This document shows, piece after piece, positions 14,400 to 22,426 of a DNA stretch of 34,687 nt. Source of the DNA: an uncultured Collinsella sp. GTDB taxonomy: Bacteria > Actinomycetota > Coriobacteriia > Coriobacteriales > Coriobacteriaceae. The DNA is taken from NCBI GenBank assembly GCA_900556875.1, contig USQQ01000018.1, positions 1 to 34,687 on the forward strand, written 5' to 3'. The position numbers were made by a program, and so were the translations under genes. Within the stretch, counting starts at the first letter, position 1. Each line of letters opens with the position of its first letter. Below the pieces are notes generated by a model. The model saw only the letters and a list, made by a program, of their open reading frames with translations, was not told the DNA's origin and made no database searches.

Positions 14400-15611
14400 C
14401 TATTGTCGTTCTTTATCGACCAGTAGTTGGCAAAACTCCCCTACGTCCATCAGCCAGCTTTGCTGTTCAGCCGTATATGAACCAAATACAGGACGAGGCA
14501 CAACCAGTTGGAGACTATGCCTGCGCATCGAGTCCGTGTACTCAGTGCTCACCGCCACATCAAGTGTAATCAAATGCTTATTTTCAATTCTATCCGCTTC
14601 TTCCAACACTTGGCGCCAGCGCTCTTTAACGGTCGTTTTTGCGCCAAGCATGGTCAGCTTCTCGGCAGGATACAAAGGATTTCTATAAGCCTCAATCGAC
14701 GGCATAATGAAATCTGGCTTTGATTTGCCCTCAGTATACGGCTGAGCGGAATAACTTATGCCCCATCCCTTAAACAGGTACTCAAGTTGATGCTCGAAAG
14801 CAGTTCCCGCGCGCGATTTCCTCCGCTGGAAAGCTGACATCGTGGTCCGTAACACTCCATCAACATCGAGATCGCCTCTTAGATAGGGAGCCAAATCGCG
14901 CTCAAGCAAATGTCTCTCGAATACCTTAAAGAGAATCTCTTCTCGCTCATAGCAGTCAAGAAGGCACTTGTCGGGGTTGCTCCTCCAATCAAGCACACCC
15001 AAAGTCGAGATGGAATACCTCGTGAATTCAATCCCTTTGGGAAAAGAATCACCGAACTTTTCGACCATTTCATCCAAATACGTAACAGCTGACGTGGGAA
15101 GCGAAACTTCGATGCCAATCGCTTCAAGAATGGATGCGGCGATTGAGTCTATTCGCCTGTCATCTGCGGTTGACCGCGAAAAACCACTGTCGTCAACTTC
15201 GTTCAAACCGAAAAGCCATCTTAATTGGCACTCGGCATTTGATCCTTGTCTAGCAAATACAATCAGAAGACCATGCTCGTCTGAAGGTGCAATGACCATC
15301 AGGTCACCGATTCTCGAGGCTCGTATCGCTTCGCTATCGTTGTAATAGAGCCTGTATTCTGTCCTAGTCGGATGCTTCCTGCGCGCGTCGTACCAAGTCG
15401 TAAACCCGTGATCAAACAAAGGGTCTGCATCGTCGCAAAGAAATACGAAGGTCGTCGGTATATTTCTTATATCATCGTCGCCAAACAGGGAACGGAGCTC
15501 CGCAGTTCCGTTGAATTCATGCTGGTTGCTGCGTTTTCTATCAATATCAACAGCAACGAGTTTCTTCGCAACCGCGCCGTCAAAATAGCTACTCAGAACT
15601 CCGTAGTCCAT
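14400..15611 (-). CDS. EcoRII-type (type IIE) restriction endonuclease
   Basis: 403 residues, close to EcoRII itself, an enzyme that cuts CCWGG and needs a second effector site. The C-terminal catalytic domain is clear: RRKSRAGTAFEHQLEYLF, then KSKPDFIMPSIEAY, KLTMLGAKTTVKERWRQVL and KHLITLDVAVSTEYTDSM. Asp300, Tyr309, Lys325, Lys329 and Glu338 have exactly the spacing of the EcoRII active-site set as I recall it (299, 308, 324, 328, 337), so it should be active. Residues 1-170 correspond in position to the effector-binding domain but are divergent. The gene overlaps the methyltransferase end by 23 nt, so expression of the nuclease follows that of its protective enzyme. Site specificity is inferred from family membership. 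Confidence 0.9.
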   Translation of the reverse strand: MDYGVLSSYFDGAVAKKLVAVDIDRKRSNQHEFNGTAELRSLFGDDDIRNIPTTFVFLCDDADPLFDHGFTTWYDARRKHPTRTEYRLYYNDSEAIRASRIGDLMVIAPSDEHGLLIVFARQGSNAECQLRWLFGLNEVDDSGFSRSTADDRRIDSIAASILEAIGIEVSLPTSAVTYLDEMVEKFGDSFPKGIEFTRYSISTLGVLDWRSNPDKCLLDCYEREEILFKVFERHLLERDLAPYLRGDLDVDGVLRTTMSAFQRRKSRAGTAFEHQLEYLFKGWGISYSAQPYTEGKSKPDFIMPSIEAYRNPLYPAEKLTMLGAKTTVKERWRQVLEEADRIENKHLITLDVAVSTEYTDSMRRHSLQLVVPRPVFGSYTAEQQSWLMDVGEFCQLLVDKERQ

Positions 15612-16764
15612 CGAAATACGCTCCCATCATCAGCTTGGCCACTGCTCGCACAGCCGGTACGGTGACAGAATTACCAAATTGATGATATGCCTGCGTATCC
15701 GAAACCGGAATAATGAATTGATCGGGGAACCCTTGAAGTCGGGCACATTCACGCGGAGTCAGCTTGCGAGGGTTCTTCCCCTCGCCACGTGAAACAAGAA
15801 TCTCACTTCCGTCCTTGTGATAGCGTGCTGAAAGCGTCCTTGTCGTGTCATTGGGGCCAACCGTGCTATAGCCAAAGCCATTGCCTGCCGCCTGATGCTT
15901 TTCCTTATATGCACGCAAATAAGCCCACAGTTTGTCGGAAAGAACGTATCGATCATCAGGAGCATCTTCAAGAATCTCCCCGACGGTGTGCCCACCGCCC
16001 CCAAGCTCTAGTTGGTCCCAATCAAAATTAGTTTTTTTCTTAAAGCCAACAATGTAAATGCGCTCACGATGCTGGCAAGTCCAATTCTTGCTATCAAGAA
16101 CCTTGTAGTGCACATCGTAACCAAGCTCGTCCTTAAGGGTCTGCATAATAATCCTGAAGGTCTTGCCGCGATCGTGACTCGTTAGATTTTTAACGTTTTC
16201 CAGCAGGAAAGCATCAGGTTTTTTGTCGCGAATAATACGAGCTACTTCGAAAAATAATGTCCCCTGCGTCTTGTCTTCAAAGCCAGTAGCACGTCCCATC
16301 GATTTTTTCTTTGAAACGCCCGCGAGCGAGAATGGCTGGCACGGAAATCCCGCCAATAAAACGTTAAATTTTGGAATGTCGTCCGAACGAACGTCATGAA
16401 TGTCCCCAGCTGGCTGATCACCGTAATTCATGCGGTACGTCTTCTGTGCATATTTATCCCACTCGCAAGAAAAAACGCACTTGCCACCAAGTTCTTGGAA
16501 CGGCAAGCGAATGCCACCGATACCAGCAAATAGGTCAATGTAAGTGAAAGGAGCGTCCTCCCGATCACCCTGCGCAAAGGGCGCCTGATAACCTAGGGAG
16601 CGTATAAACGTGAGCTCCGTAGCAGATGGACTGGTCTCGCCAGTCTCCCAACGCCGGACGGTTCTATCACCATTAGGTCCCATGCCAAGAGCGGCGGCGA
16701 ACTCCTTCTGAGTCAGCGCGAGCTCCTTGCGTTTGGCAGTTATCTCTTCCCTAACGTCTTTCAT
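15589..16764 (-). CDS. dcm: DNA (cytosine-5-)methyltransferase, Dcm/M.EcoRII type, with N-terminal XRE domain
   Basis: 391-residue modification enzyme of the EcoRII-type system, expected to methylate a cytosine of CCWGG. Residues 1-58 form an XRE helix-turn-helix (RKELALTQKEFAAALGMG then RTVRRWETGETSPS), which in related methyltransferases represses their own promoter. The catalytic motifs follow in order: DLFAGIGGIRLPF (I, SAM), GFPCQPFSLAG (IV, Cys142), LLENVKN (VI), CQHRERIYIVGF (VIII), the target-recognition region, RLQGFPDQF (IX) and QFGNSVTVP (X). The C-terminal PRECARLQGFP and VSDTQAYHQFGNS strings are Dcm-like. The start at 16764 has a GGAT site; 30 further in-frame residues upstream run into the promoter. 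No vsr gene is adjacent. Confidence 0.93.
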   Translation of the reverse strand: MKDVREEITAKRKELALTQKEFAAALGMGPNGDRTVRRWETGETSPSATELTFIRSLGYQAPFAQGDREDAPFTYIDLFAGIGGIRLPFQELGGKCVFSCEWDKYAQKTYRMNYGDQPAGDIHDVRSDDIPKFNVLLAGFPCQPFSLAGVSKKKSMGRATGFEDKTQGTLFFEVARIIRDKKPDAFLLENVKNLTSHDRGKTFRIIMQTLKDELGYDVHYKVLDSKNWTCQHRERIYIVGFKKKTNFDWDQLELGGGGHTVGEILEDAPDDRYVLSDKLWAYLRAYKEKHQAAGNGFGYSTVGPNDTTRTLSARYHKDGSEILVSRGEGKNPRKLTPRECARLQGFPDQFIIPVSDTQAYHQFGNSVTVPAVRAVAKLMMGAYFDGLRSSE

Positions 16765-16844
16765 GCTATCCAATCGGAACAAACTACGGACGAACTGTCC
16801 GCTAATTGACACAGCGTTATCAAGATTAAACGCGATGCATGGCA

Positions 16845-16865
16845 GTTGCAACACTTTGTTGCAAC
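16845..16865. promoter_or_regulatory. paired GTTGCAAC operators upstream of the methyltransferase
   Basis: Two exact copies of the palindrome GTTGCAAC (16845-16852 and 16858-16865), 13 bp centre to centre, 80-100 bp upstream of the methyltransferase start; a related CTTGCAAC occurs at 16920-16927. The left copy contains a TTGCAA that can act as a - strand -35, with TTTAAT 15 nt further on. The same palindrome borders the AbiEi-like promoter at 17578-17612. Confidence 0.55.
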
Positions 16866-16950
16866 GCCTTTCAACGGTAACTTAGATTAACGTGCCGCAC
16901 GGACAAACAATTGCCCCAACTTGCAACTAGCCAACATCAGGCCTGCGTAT

Positions 16951-17577
16951 TCAGTCACAACCTAGAGCTATCAGCAAAGGCCTCATTAGTTCGCGTCGTT
17001 TGGCGGTTTTAGAGTTCTCTTCTACAAGATCTTTCAGCCACTGCATATCGAGCCCTTGCCCAAGCGCGTCGTTATAGGCATCGATAATTAACGAGGGGTC
17101 CTCGCAATCGAGGCAAAGATCGACAAGCGTGCGCTCGGGTTTGGTTACCGGCAGGCCGTCGAGCCAGACGATATCCTGCTCCGCAATCTCGCGCTTTACA
17201 AAAGAAAGGGATTCGTTTCTCGTATTGATGCGCATGGGCGCGGTCATCCTGTAGGGGGACAGAAAGAAATCGCCGATTTGCTGAAGGTTCGCCGCCGTCG
17301 TACCGCTCACAGCGATGCCATCCCACTGGCGCTTTCTCTCCCACGCACAAAGGGAGGGATTGGTGAGCTTCCAAAGAGCGTTGAGCTCATCGGTGCCTCG
17401 GCGCTGCGTGCCCGACATCCGGTAGGCGCCGTGGCATATCCGCTCAAGACGCCCCACGCGGCATGAGTGCGCCAGCGCATCTCGAGAAATGTCCATGCGA
17501 GCCGCCTGGGCTGTGGTAAACACGCCCTCACTCTCGGAAAGCTCGCTTATCGCCGTTATGTTGCTAAAGTACTTCAT
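16951..17577 (-). CDS. AbiEi-like antitoxin/transcriptional regulator without a toxin partner
   Basis: 208 residues. The N-terminal winged helix typical of AbiEi (about 13-55) reads GVFTTAQAARMDISRDALAH then LERICHGAYRM. The central part has the AbiEi-style DIVWLDGLPVTKPERTLVDLC. AbiEi normally represses its own operon and neutralises AbiEii, a nucleotidyltransferase toxin encoded just downstream. Here no AbiEii follows: the next genes on the same strand are the methyltransferase and the EcoRII-type nuclease. The start at 17577 is an ATG 6 nt after a -10 (TACAAT), with no ribosome site, implying a leaderless transcript; a 36-residue longer frame runs through that promoter. It may therefore act mainly as a transcription factor for this island. 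Confidence 0.75.
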   Translation of the reverse strand: MKYFSNITAISELSESEGVFTTAQAARMDISRDALAHSCRVGRLERICHGAYRMSGTQRRGTDELNALWKLTNPSLCAWERKRQWDGIAVSGTTAANLQQIGDFFLSPYRMTAPMRINTRNESLSFVKREIAEQDIVWLDGLPVTKPERTLVDLCLDCEDPSLIIDAYNDALGQGLDMQWLKDLVEENSKTAKRRELMRPLLIALGCD

Positions 17578-17612
17578 GTTGCAATTGTAGGATATTTTCA
17601 TACTTTTGCAAC
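17578..17612 (-). promoter_or_regulatory. AbiEi-like promoter flanked by TTGCAA palindrome arms
   Basis: On the - strand, -35 TTGCAA (17606-17611), a 16-nt spacer and -10 TACAAT (17584-17589) end 6 nt before the ATG, giving a leaderless mRNA. GTTGCAA arms at both ends (17605-17612 and 17578-17585) form an inverted repeat over the promoter, as expected for an autoregulated AbiEi-type gene. Confidence 0.6.
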
Positions 17613-17888
17613 GTGTTTTTGATCCGTGCGATCCATACGCCTTGCTTATCCCATTTCTGACGCCGGCTTGATACCGGCCCACCATCTCCCGCTATCGAGG
17701 TCTAATTCTTTTCCCACTGCCACCCAAAAACTCATCCAACATTAATCTTGGCTCAAGAATCGCTTAATCTATAACCTGCACTATAGAGTTCGACCAAGGG
17801 CGGGGCGGCGCAACGCAGACCGCCGAACGCAACGCTCGCGCCCGAGCAAATTGCCCGGCGTCGCGCCCATCGAACGAAAGGACAGGTC

Positions 17889-18431
17889 ATGGACGACCTC
17901 GAAAAAGTTGAAACCATCCGCACCAAGTGCAACGTGAGTTACACCGATGCCAAGGCGGCGCTCGACGCTGCCGACGGCAACGTTTTGGATGCCATCATTT
18001 GGCTCGAGTCGCAGGGCAAGACCCAGACCACGTCGGCGCATGCCGCCACCGAGTCCGTGCCAGTCGATGAGCCCTCGGCCGAGATGGTCGCCGCGCAGGC
18101 AGCCTACGAAAAGTCGAGTGAAAAGACCGACTTCTCCAAGAAGATGGACAGCGTGTGGGAGTACCTCAAAAAGCTCTTCCGCCTGAGTCTGGACACCAAG
18201 TTTATCGCCACGCGCCGCGATGCGATCATCCTCAACATCCCCATCCTGATTCCCATCGTCGCGCTGTTTGCCTGGGGCGCCACGATATGGCTGATGCTGA
18301 TTGGCCTGTTCTTTGGCATGCGCTACCGCATCGACAGCGACGGCGACGTGCCCGGCAGCATCAACAACCTTATGGATAGCGCTGCTAACGCCGCGGACGA
18401 CATCAAGCAAAATCTCAACGACGACAAGTAA
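17889..18431 (+). CDS. UBA-like / DUF4342 domain protein
   Basis: 180 residues. An N-terminal UBA/TS-N-like three-helix domain, VETIRTKCNVSYTDAKAALD then NVLDAIIWLESQG, resembles that of elongation factor Ts. After an Ala/Ser-rich linker comes a DUF4342-type region with FIATRRDAIILNIPILIPIV and the membrane stretch ALFAWGATIWLMLIGLFFGM. The tail is amphipathic and acidic. Function is unknown; such proteins often sit with two-component genes, and here the regulator gene begins 18 nt after its stop, so the three genes probably form one operon. AAAGGA lies 6 nt before the ATG. Confidence 0.75.
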   Translation: MDDLEKVETIRTKCNVSYTDAKAALDAADGNVLDAIIWLESQGKTQTTSAHAATESVPVDEPSAEMVAAQAAYEKSSEKTDFSKKMDSVWEYLKKLFRLSLDTKFIATRRDAIILNIPILIPIVALFAWGATIWLMLIGLFFGMRYRIDSDGDVPGSINNLMDSAANAADDIKQNLNDDK

Positions 18432-18449
18432 TCGCAGACGGGGGCACGC

Positions 18450-19218
<769 letters not shown>

Positions 19219-19235
<17 letters not shown>

Positions 19236-20514
19236 CGCTGAAGCCAAGCGCGTCACCTCCATCGCCCGCGCCATCAACTGGGGCTATATGTGGCGCCGCT
19301 TGATGAGCTACGTCTGGCTCGATCTGTTGCTGATGGTGATTGCGGCGGCGATCCTAGTCTATGGATACAACCAGACGCTGCCCGATGGCGCGTTTACCGC
19401 AGGCTGGATCCCCGGCGCCACCGCTCACGGCATGTCGTTCGCGCCCGCGCGCGGCTTGGACCTGGCCACGCTCACCTATACCGTCGAGTTTGCGCGCACC
19501 ACCAAGACCTTCCCCCTCGCGCAGGACCTCATCGCGCTGTGGCCCCTCTATCTTGTCGTTGCGGGCGGGCAAGTCATCAGCGTGCTCAACATGCTCGGCG
19601 GCGCCCGTCGCGTGCGCCGCACCATGGCGCCACTCAACGACCTTGCCTTGCGCGTGGACGAGCTCGGCCGTATGCAGCTCTCCGGCGGCAAGATGGAAAC
19701 GCTGGAGCAGGCCATCGAGCGCGCAAGCGTCGACTCGCCGAGCGTCACCACCGGCGACGCCGACCTGGCAAGCATCGAGGTCGCACTCAACCGCCTGCTG
19801 CGCCAGATGCAAGAGGCCAAGCTGCAGCAGATGCGCTTTGTCAACGATGCAAGCCATGAGCTGCGCACGCCCATCGCGGTGATTCAGGGCTACGTAAACA
19901 TGCTCGACCGCTGGGGCAAAGACGACCCGGACGTGCTGGCGGAATCCATCGCATCCCTCAAGGCCGAAAGCGAGCACATGCAGGAGCTCGTGGAACAGCT
20001 GCTGTTTTTGGCACGCGGCGATGCCGGACGCACGGTCCTGCGGCGCGCGCATACCAACCTGGCCGCACTGGTCAGCGAGGTATGCGAGGAGTCACAGATG
20101 ATCGATACCGAGCACACGTATCGACTGGCCTTTGACGCTGCGCTTGTCAGCGACCCGCGTTGCGATGCGTCCGTCGACGTGGCGCTTGTAAAGCAGGCTC
20201 TGCGCGTGATCGTGCAGAATGCCGCCAAGTACTCGGATGCGGGAACGACCGTCACGTTTGGCATAACGCCCGATGCGGGCATAGGCACGATCGACATAAG
20301 CGTTGAGGACGAGGGTATCGGCATGAACCAGGAATCCGCAGCTCACGCGTTCGAGCGGTTCTACCGCGCCGACAACGCGCGCGATGCCGGCGCGCAGGGC
20401 TCGGGTCTGGGGCTTGCCATTGCCAAGTGGATCGTCGATAGCCATGGCGGTGTCATCGGTGTAACCTCGGTCGAAGGGGTCGGCAGCCGCTTTACGATTC
20501 GCCTGCCGCGGTAG
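19219..20514 (+). CDS. sensor histidine kinase
   Basis: 431-residue partner of the preceding regulator. TM1 (about 33-50, LDLLLMVIAAAILVYG) and TM2 (about 104-127, LIALWPLYLVVAGGQVISVL) enclose an external domain of about 55 residues. HAMP-like linker helices follow. His213 lies in VNDASHELRTPIAVIQGY. The catalytic domain has VIVQNAAKYSD (N), VEDEGIGM (G1), AFERFYRAD (F) and GSGLGLAIAKWIV (G2). The start ATG lies inside the end of the regulator gene, preceded by GGGGTGGG; the in-frame extension to 19033 is regulator sequence read in another frame. A bidirectional terminator follows 20 nt after the stop. Confidence 0.95.
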
Positions 20515-20534
20515 GGATACCCCTCGGCATAAAT

Positions 20535-20568
20535 AAAGGGATAAGGCCATGCGGCCCTATCCCTTTTT
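20535..20568. terminator. bidirectional terminator
   Basis: AAAGGGATAAGGCC (20535-20548) and GGCCCTATCCCTTT (20553-20566) form a stem with one A/C mismatch around an ATGC loop, with T-runs on both outer sides. It serves both the kinase operon (+) and the VOC gene (-). Confidence 0.85.
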
Positions 20569-20590
20569 GCTAACTAAAGCAGCTTGTGCG

Positions 20591-20965
20591 CTACTCGCGG
20601 CACAGGTGCACGGCGAAGCCGGCGAACTCGCGCTTAAAGTACACGAGCTTGGTGCCGCCATCGGGCAGCAGCACGCGCGACTCCTCGTTGACCTCGAGTC
20701 CGCGCTCGGCAAACCACTTCTCTGCCGCATCGATGTCATTGACGGCAAAGCCGATGTGGCCCTTGGCGCCACGACCGTTCTGCTTCATGATCTCGACCAG
20801 CGAATCGTTAAAGTACGAAACGGGGGTCTCGATGACGGGCAGGCCCATCATCGTCGAGAACAACTCCGCGATCTCCAGGGCGTCTGCCGGGTCGGTGGCG
20901 TTGATGCCCACGTGGGCGACGCGCATGCCAAAAAGCTCGACCGGGTTGGCGTTCTGCTCACTCAT
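20591..20965 (-). CDS. VOC (glyoxalase/bleomycin-resistance) fold protein
   Basis: 124-residue single VOC domain of two beta-alpha-beta-beta-beta modules. The first runs from MRVAHVGINATDPADALEIA to VSYFNDSLVEIM; the second from GHIGFAVNDIDAAEKWFAERG to LVYFKREFAGFAVHLCRE. Metal-ligand candidates are His18 in VAHVGI, His69 in GHIGF and a late Glu/His. The reaction cannot be assigned. The gene starts 11 nt after the PTS EIIB stop with only a weak AGGCG site, so it is probably co-translated with that gene, hinting at a sugar-related substrate. Confidence 0.85.
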   Translation of the reverse strand: MSEQNANPVELFGMRVAHVGINATDPADALEIAELFSTMMGLPVIETPVSYFNDSLVEIMKQNGRGAKGHIGFAVNDIDAAEKWFAERGLEVNEESRVLLPDGGTKLVYFKREFAGFAVHLCRE

Positions 20966-20976
20966 ACAGACAGCGC

Positions 20977-21264
20977 CTACTGAGCCATGACGTCGAGGAC
21001 GGCCTTCTCGGCAGCGACGCGGTTCATGCCGGTCATGAAGGGCACGCCACTCACGTACGGGCAGGTGAGGCCCTCGGGGGCAACGGTGGTGGCGATCAGC
21101 AGGTCAGCGCCCTCGTCGCAGTAATCCTTGGCCTCGGAGATGGCGCACTGCACGATCTCATACTTGCCGGCATAACCGTTGGCATCGAGCATGGTGGCGA
21201 CCTTCTGGGCAACGAGCGTGGAAGTAGCAGCGCCAGCACCACAAGCCAAAACGATCTTCTTCAT
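20977..21264 (-). CDS. PTS system EIIB component, galactitol type
   Basis: 95-residue phosphocarrier domain. The P-loop cysteine is Cys8 in VLACGAGAATSTLVAQKV, typical of the galactitol (GatB) EIIB class, followed by YEIVQCAISEAKDY, ADLLIATTVAPEG and VPFMTGMNR. It should receive phosphate from an EIIA and pass it to sugar bound by an EIIC. Neither partner is in the window; the only co-directional neighbour is the VOC protein. GGGAGA lies 8 nt before the ATG. It could serve a permease elsewhere or act as a regulatory phosphocarrier. Confidence 0.9.
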   Translation of the reverse strand: MKKIVLACGAGAATSTLVAQKVATMLDANGYAGKYEIVQCAISEAKDYCDEGADLLIATTVAPEGLTCPYVSGVPFMTGMNRVAAEKAVLDVMAQ

Positions 21265-21366
21265 AGGTAATGTCTCCCTTCATGGTTTACTTTAGGTAAG
21301 TGTACCGCAGCGAGCGATGGCACTTAGCCTCGATGAGCTTTTATGCCAGTTTGCTTGCGCGCTGCG

Positions 21367-21372
21367 TATAAT
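21367..21372 (+). promoter_or_regulatory. -10 element for the gene at 21428
   Basis: Perfect TATAAT about 55 bp before the start codon, in the 163-bp divergent region between EIIB and this gene. No well-spaced -35 is seen. Confidence 0.5.
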
Positions 21373-21427
21373 ACATCTAGTACGTGTTGTCATACCGCTC
21401 GCTTTATGAGCGACTAAGGACCCTAAT

Positions 21428-22051
21428 ATGCCCGATTCCCGCACACTCTGGACCGCCGTCGTTATCATCTGTATCGCCGTGTCGGTGTTCTTTAGCGTCA
21501 AAAAACGCACCACGTTTAAACGCCTGCAGCAGCTTATGGCCGCTAAGCAGTGGGACGAGTTCGATCGCTTGCTCGACGGCAAACTCACCAGCATGCTGTA
21601 CCCGCGCTACAACCGCGACTACCTGCGCCTGAACTCCTATCTGCTGCGCGAGGACCACAAGCGCGCCAGCGAGATGTTCGACCTGCTGCTGGGACTCAAC
21701 CTGCCCAAGATGCAGCGCGTCGACCTGGTCATTAAGGCCTTTAACTACTACGTTGGCCAGGAGGACCGCAAAAAGTCCAAGGAGTTGCTGCACGAGATCA
21801 AGGGCTTTGAGGGCGGCCAGGCCGAGGCAGTTGCGCACGAGTGCCAGCTGATGTACGACACGATGATCCTCAAGCGCCACAACGACATTCCCGAGCTGGA
21901 GCGCATGCTCGAGGATGTCGGCGACGACCCGGTCAAGCGCTGCCGCCTGGAGTACCTGCTGGCCCTGCAGTACAAGAACAAGGGCGACGAGGCCAAGTAT
22001 GCCGAGTACTTGGAAAAGTCGGGCCGGCACTCGATGGCTGTCAACGCGTAA
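21428..22051 (+). CDS. membrane-anchored helical-repeat protein of unknown function
   Basis: 207 residues. An N-terminal anchor (LWTAVVIICIAVSVFFSV, about 7-24) is followed by a soluble all-helical region that looks TPR-like: FKRLQQLMAAKQWDEFDRLL, LRLNSYLLREDHKRASEMFD, AFNYYVGQEDRKKSKELLHE, CRLEYLLALQYKNKGDEAKY. Pairs of helices with small/aromatic positions suggest a scaffold role at the inner face of the membrane, but I recognise no named family. AAGGA lies 7-8 nt before the ATG. It is followed 31 nt later by tRNA-Leu. Confidence 0.8.
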   Translation: MPDSRTLWTAVVIICIAVSVFFSVKKRTTFKRLQQLMAAKQWDEFDRLLDGKLTSMLYPRYNRDYLRLNSYLLREDHKRASEMFDLLLGLNLPKMQRVDLVIKAFNYYVGQEDRKKSKELLHEIKGFEGGQAEAVAHECQLMYDTMILKRHNDIPELERMLEDVGDDPVKRCRLEYLLALQYKNKGDEAKYAEYLEKSGRHSMAVNA

Positions 22052-22082
22052 CGGACGGCTTGTGCTAGACTTCTAGTCTCAC

Positions 22083-22167
22083 GGGGGCGTGGCGGAATTG
22101 GCATACGCAGGAGACTTAAAATCTCTCGCCGCAAGGATTGTGGGTTCGAGCCCCACCGCCCCTACCA
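22083..22167 (+). tRNA. tRNA-Leu (anticodon UAA)
   Basis: Class-II tRNA of 85 nt including an encoded CCA. The acceptor GGGGGCG pairs with CGCCCCT (one G-U) before discriminator A. The anticodon stem GGAGA / TCTCT encloses CTTAAAA with anticodon TAA at 22117-22119. The variable arm and T arm (GTGGG TTCGAGC CCCAC) are intact. It decodes UUA and UUG, rare codons in this GC-rich genome. Confidence 0.95.
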
Positions 22168-22177
22168 CGTATTGTTT

Positions 22178-22218
22178 ACGGGCCCGTATCCCATTGGGAT
22201 GCGGGCCCGTTTCTTTTA
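22178..22218 (+). terminator. terminator after tRNA-Leu
   Basis: ACGGGCCCG-T-ATCCCA and GGGAT-G-CGGGCCCGT form a long stem ending in TTTCTTTT, 10 nt after the tRNA CCA. Confidence 0.9.
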
Positions 22219-22296
22219 GATGCCGTCAACTGCAGGACAGCTAATTTGGGACGGGGCTTTTTTGACTACTTTTTTCCACTCACCCAATGAGTTTCC

Positions 22297-22383
22297 TCAC
22301 ACATTTTTCGATGAAAAAACGTGGTTATCTCGCACATTTTCCGATGGAAAAACGTGGTTGTCTCGCACATTTTCCGATGGAAA
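22297..22383 (+). repeat. 33-bp tandem repeat, 2.6 units
   Basis: Units start at 22297, 22330 and 22363 (the last has 21 nt). Each begins TC(A/G)CACATTTT and contains a short dyad TTTTCC-GAT-GGAAAA (slightly degenerate in unit 1), then ACGTGGTT. The array ends 15 bp before the -10 of the ATPase gene. The period equals three DNA turns, so dyads face the same side. A 61-codon frame through it is probably incidental, since 33 is a multiple of 3. Confidence 0.75.
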
Positions 22384-22397
22384 CGCCCAAATGGCCT

Positions 22398-22403
22398 TAT
22401 ACT
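22398..22403 (+). promoter_or_regulatory. -10 element of the AAA/DUF4143 gene
   Basis: TATACT 23 nt before the ATG. The -35 position falls inside the third unit of the tandem repeat and is not consensus, which suggests control through the repeats. Confidence 0.5.
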
Positions 22404-22426
22404 AGCCGAGAGGGTTGGGAGGCAAT

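Noticed and set aside
22297..22383. CRISPR array
   Set aside because: The units are contiguous with no spacers and only 2.6 copies; this is a simple tandem repeat.
22220..22405. 61-codon frame through the 33-bp repeats
   Set aside because: Repeating peptide arises because 33 is divisible by 3; no ribosome site, and the promoter of the ATPase lies inside it.
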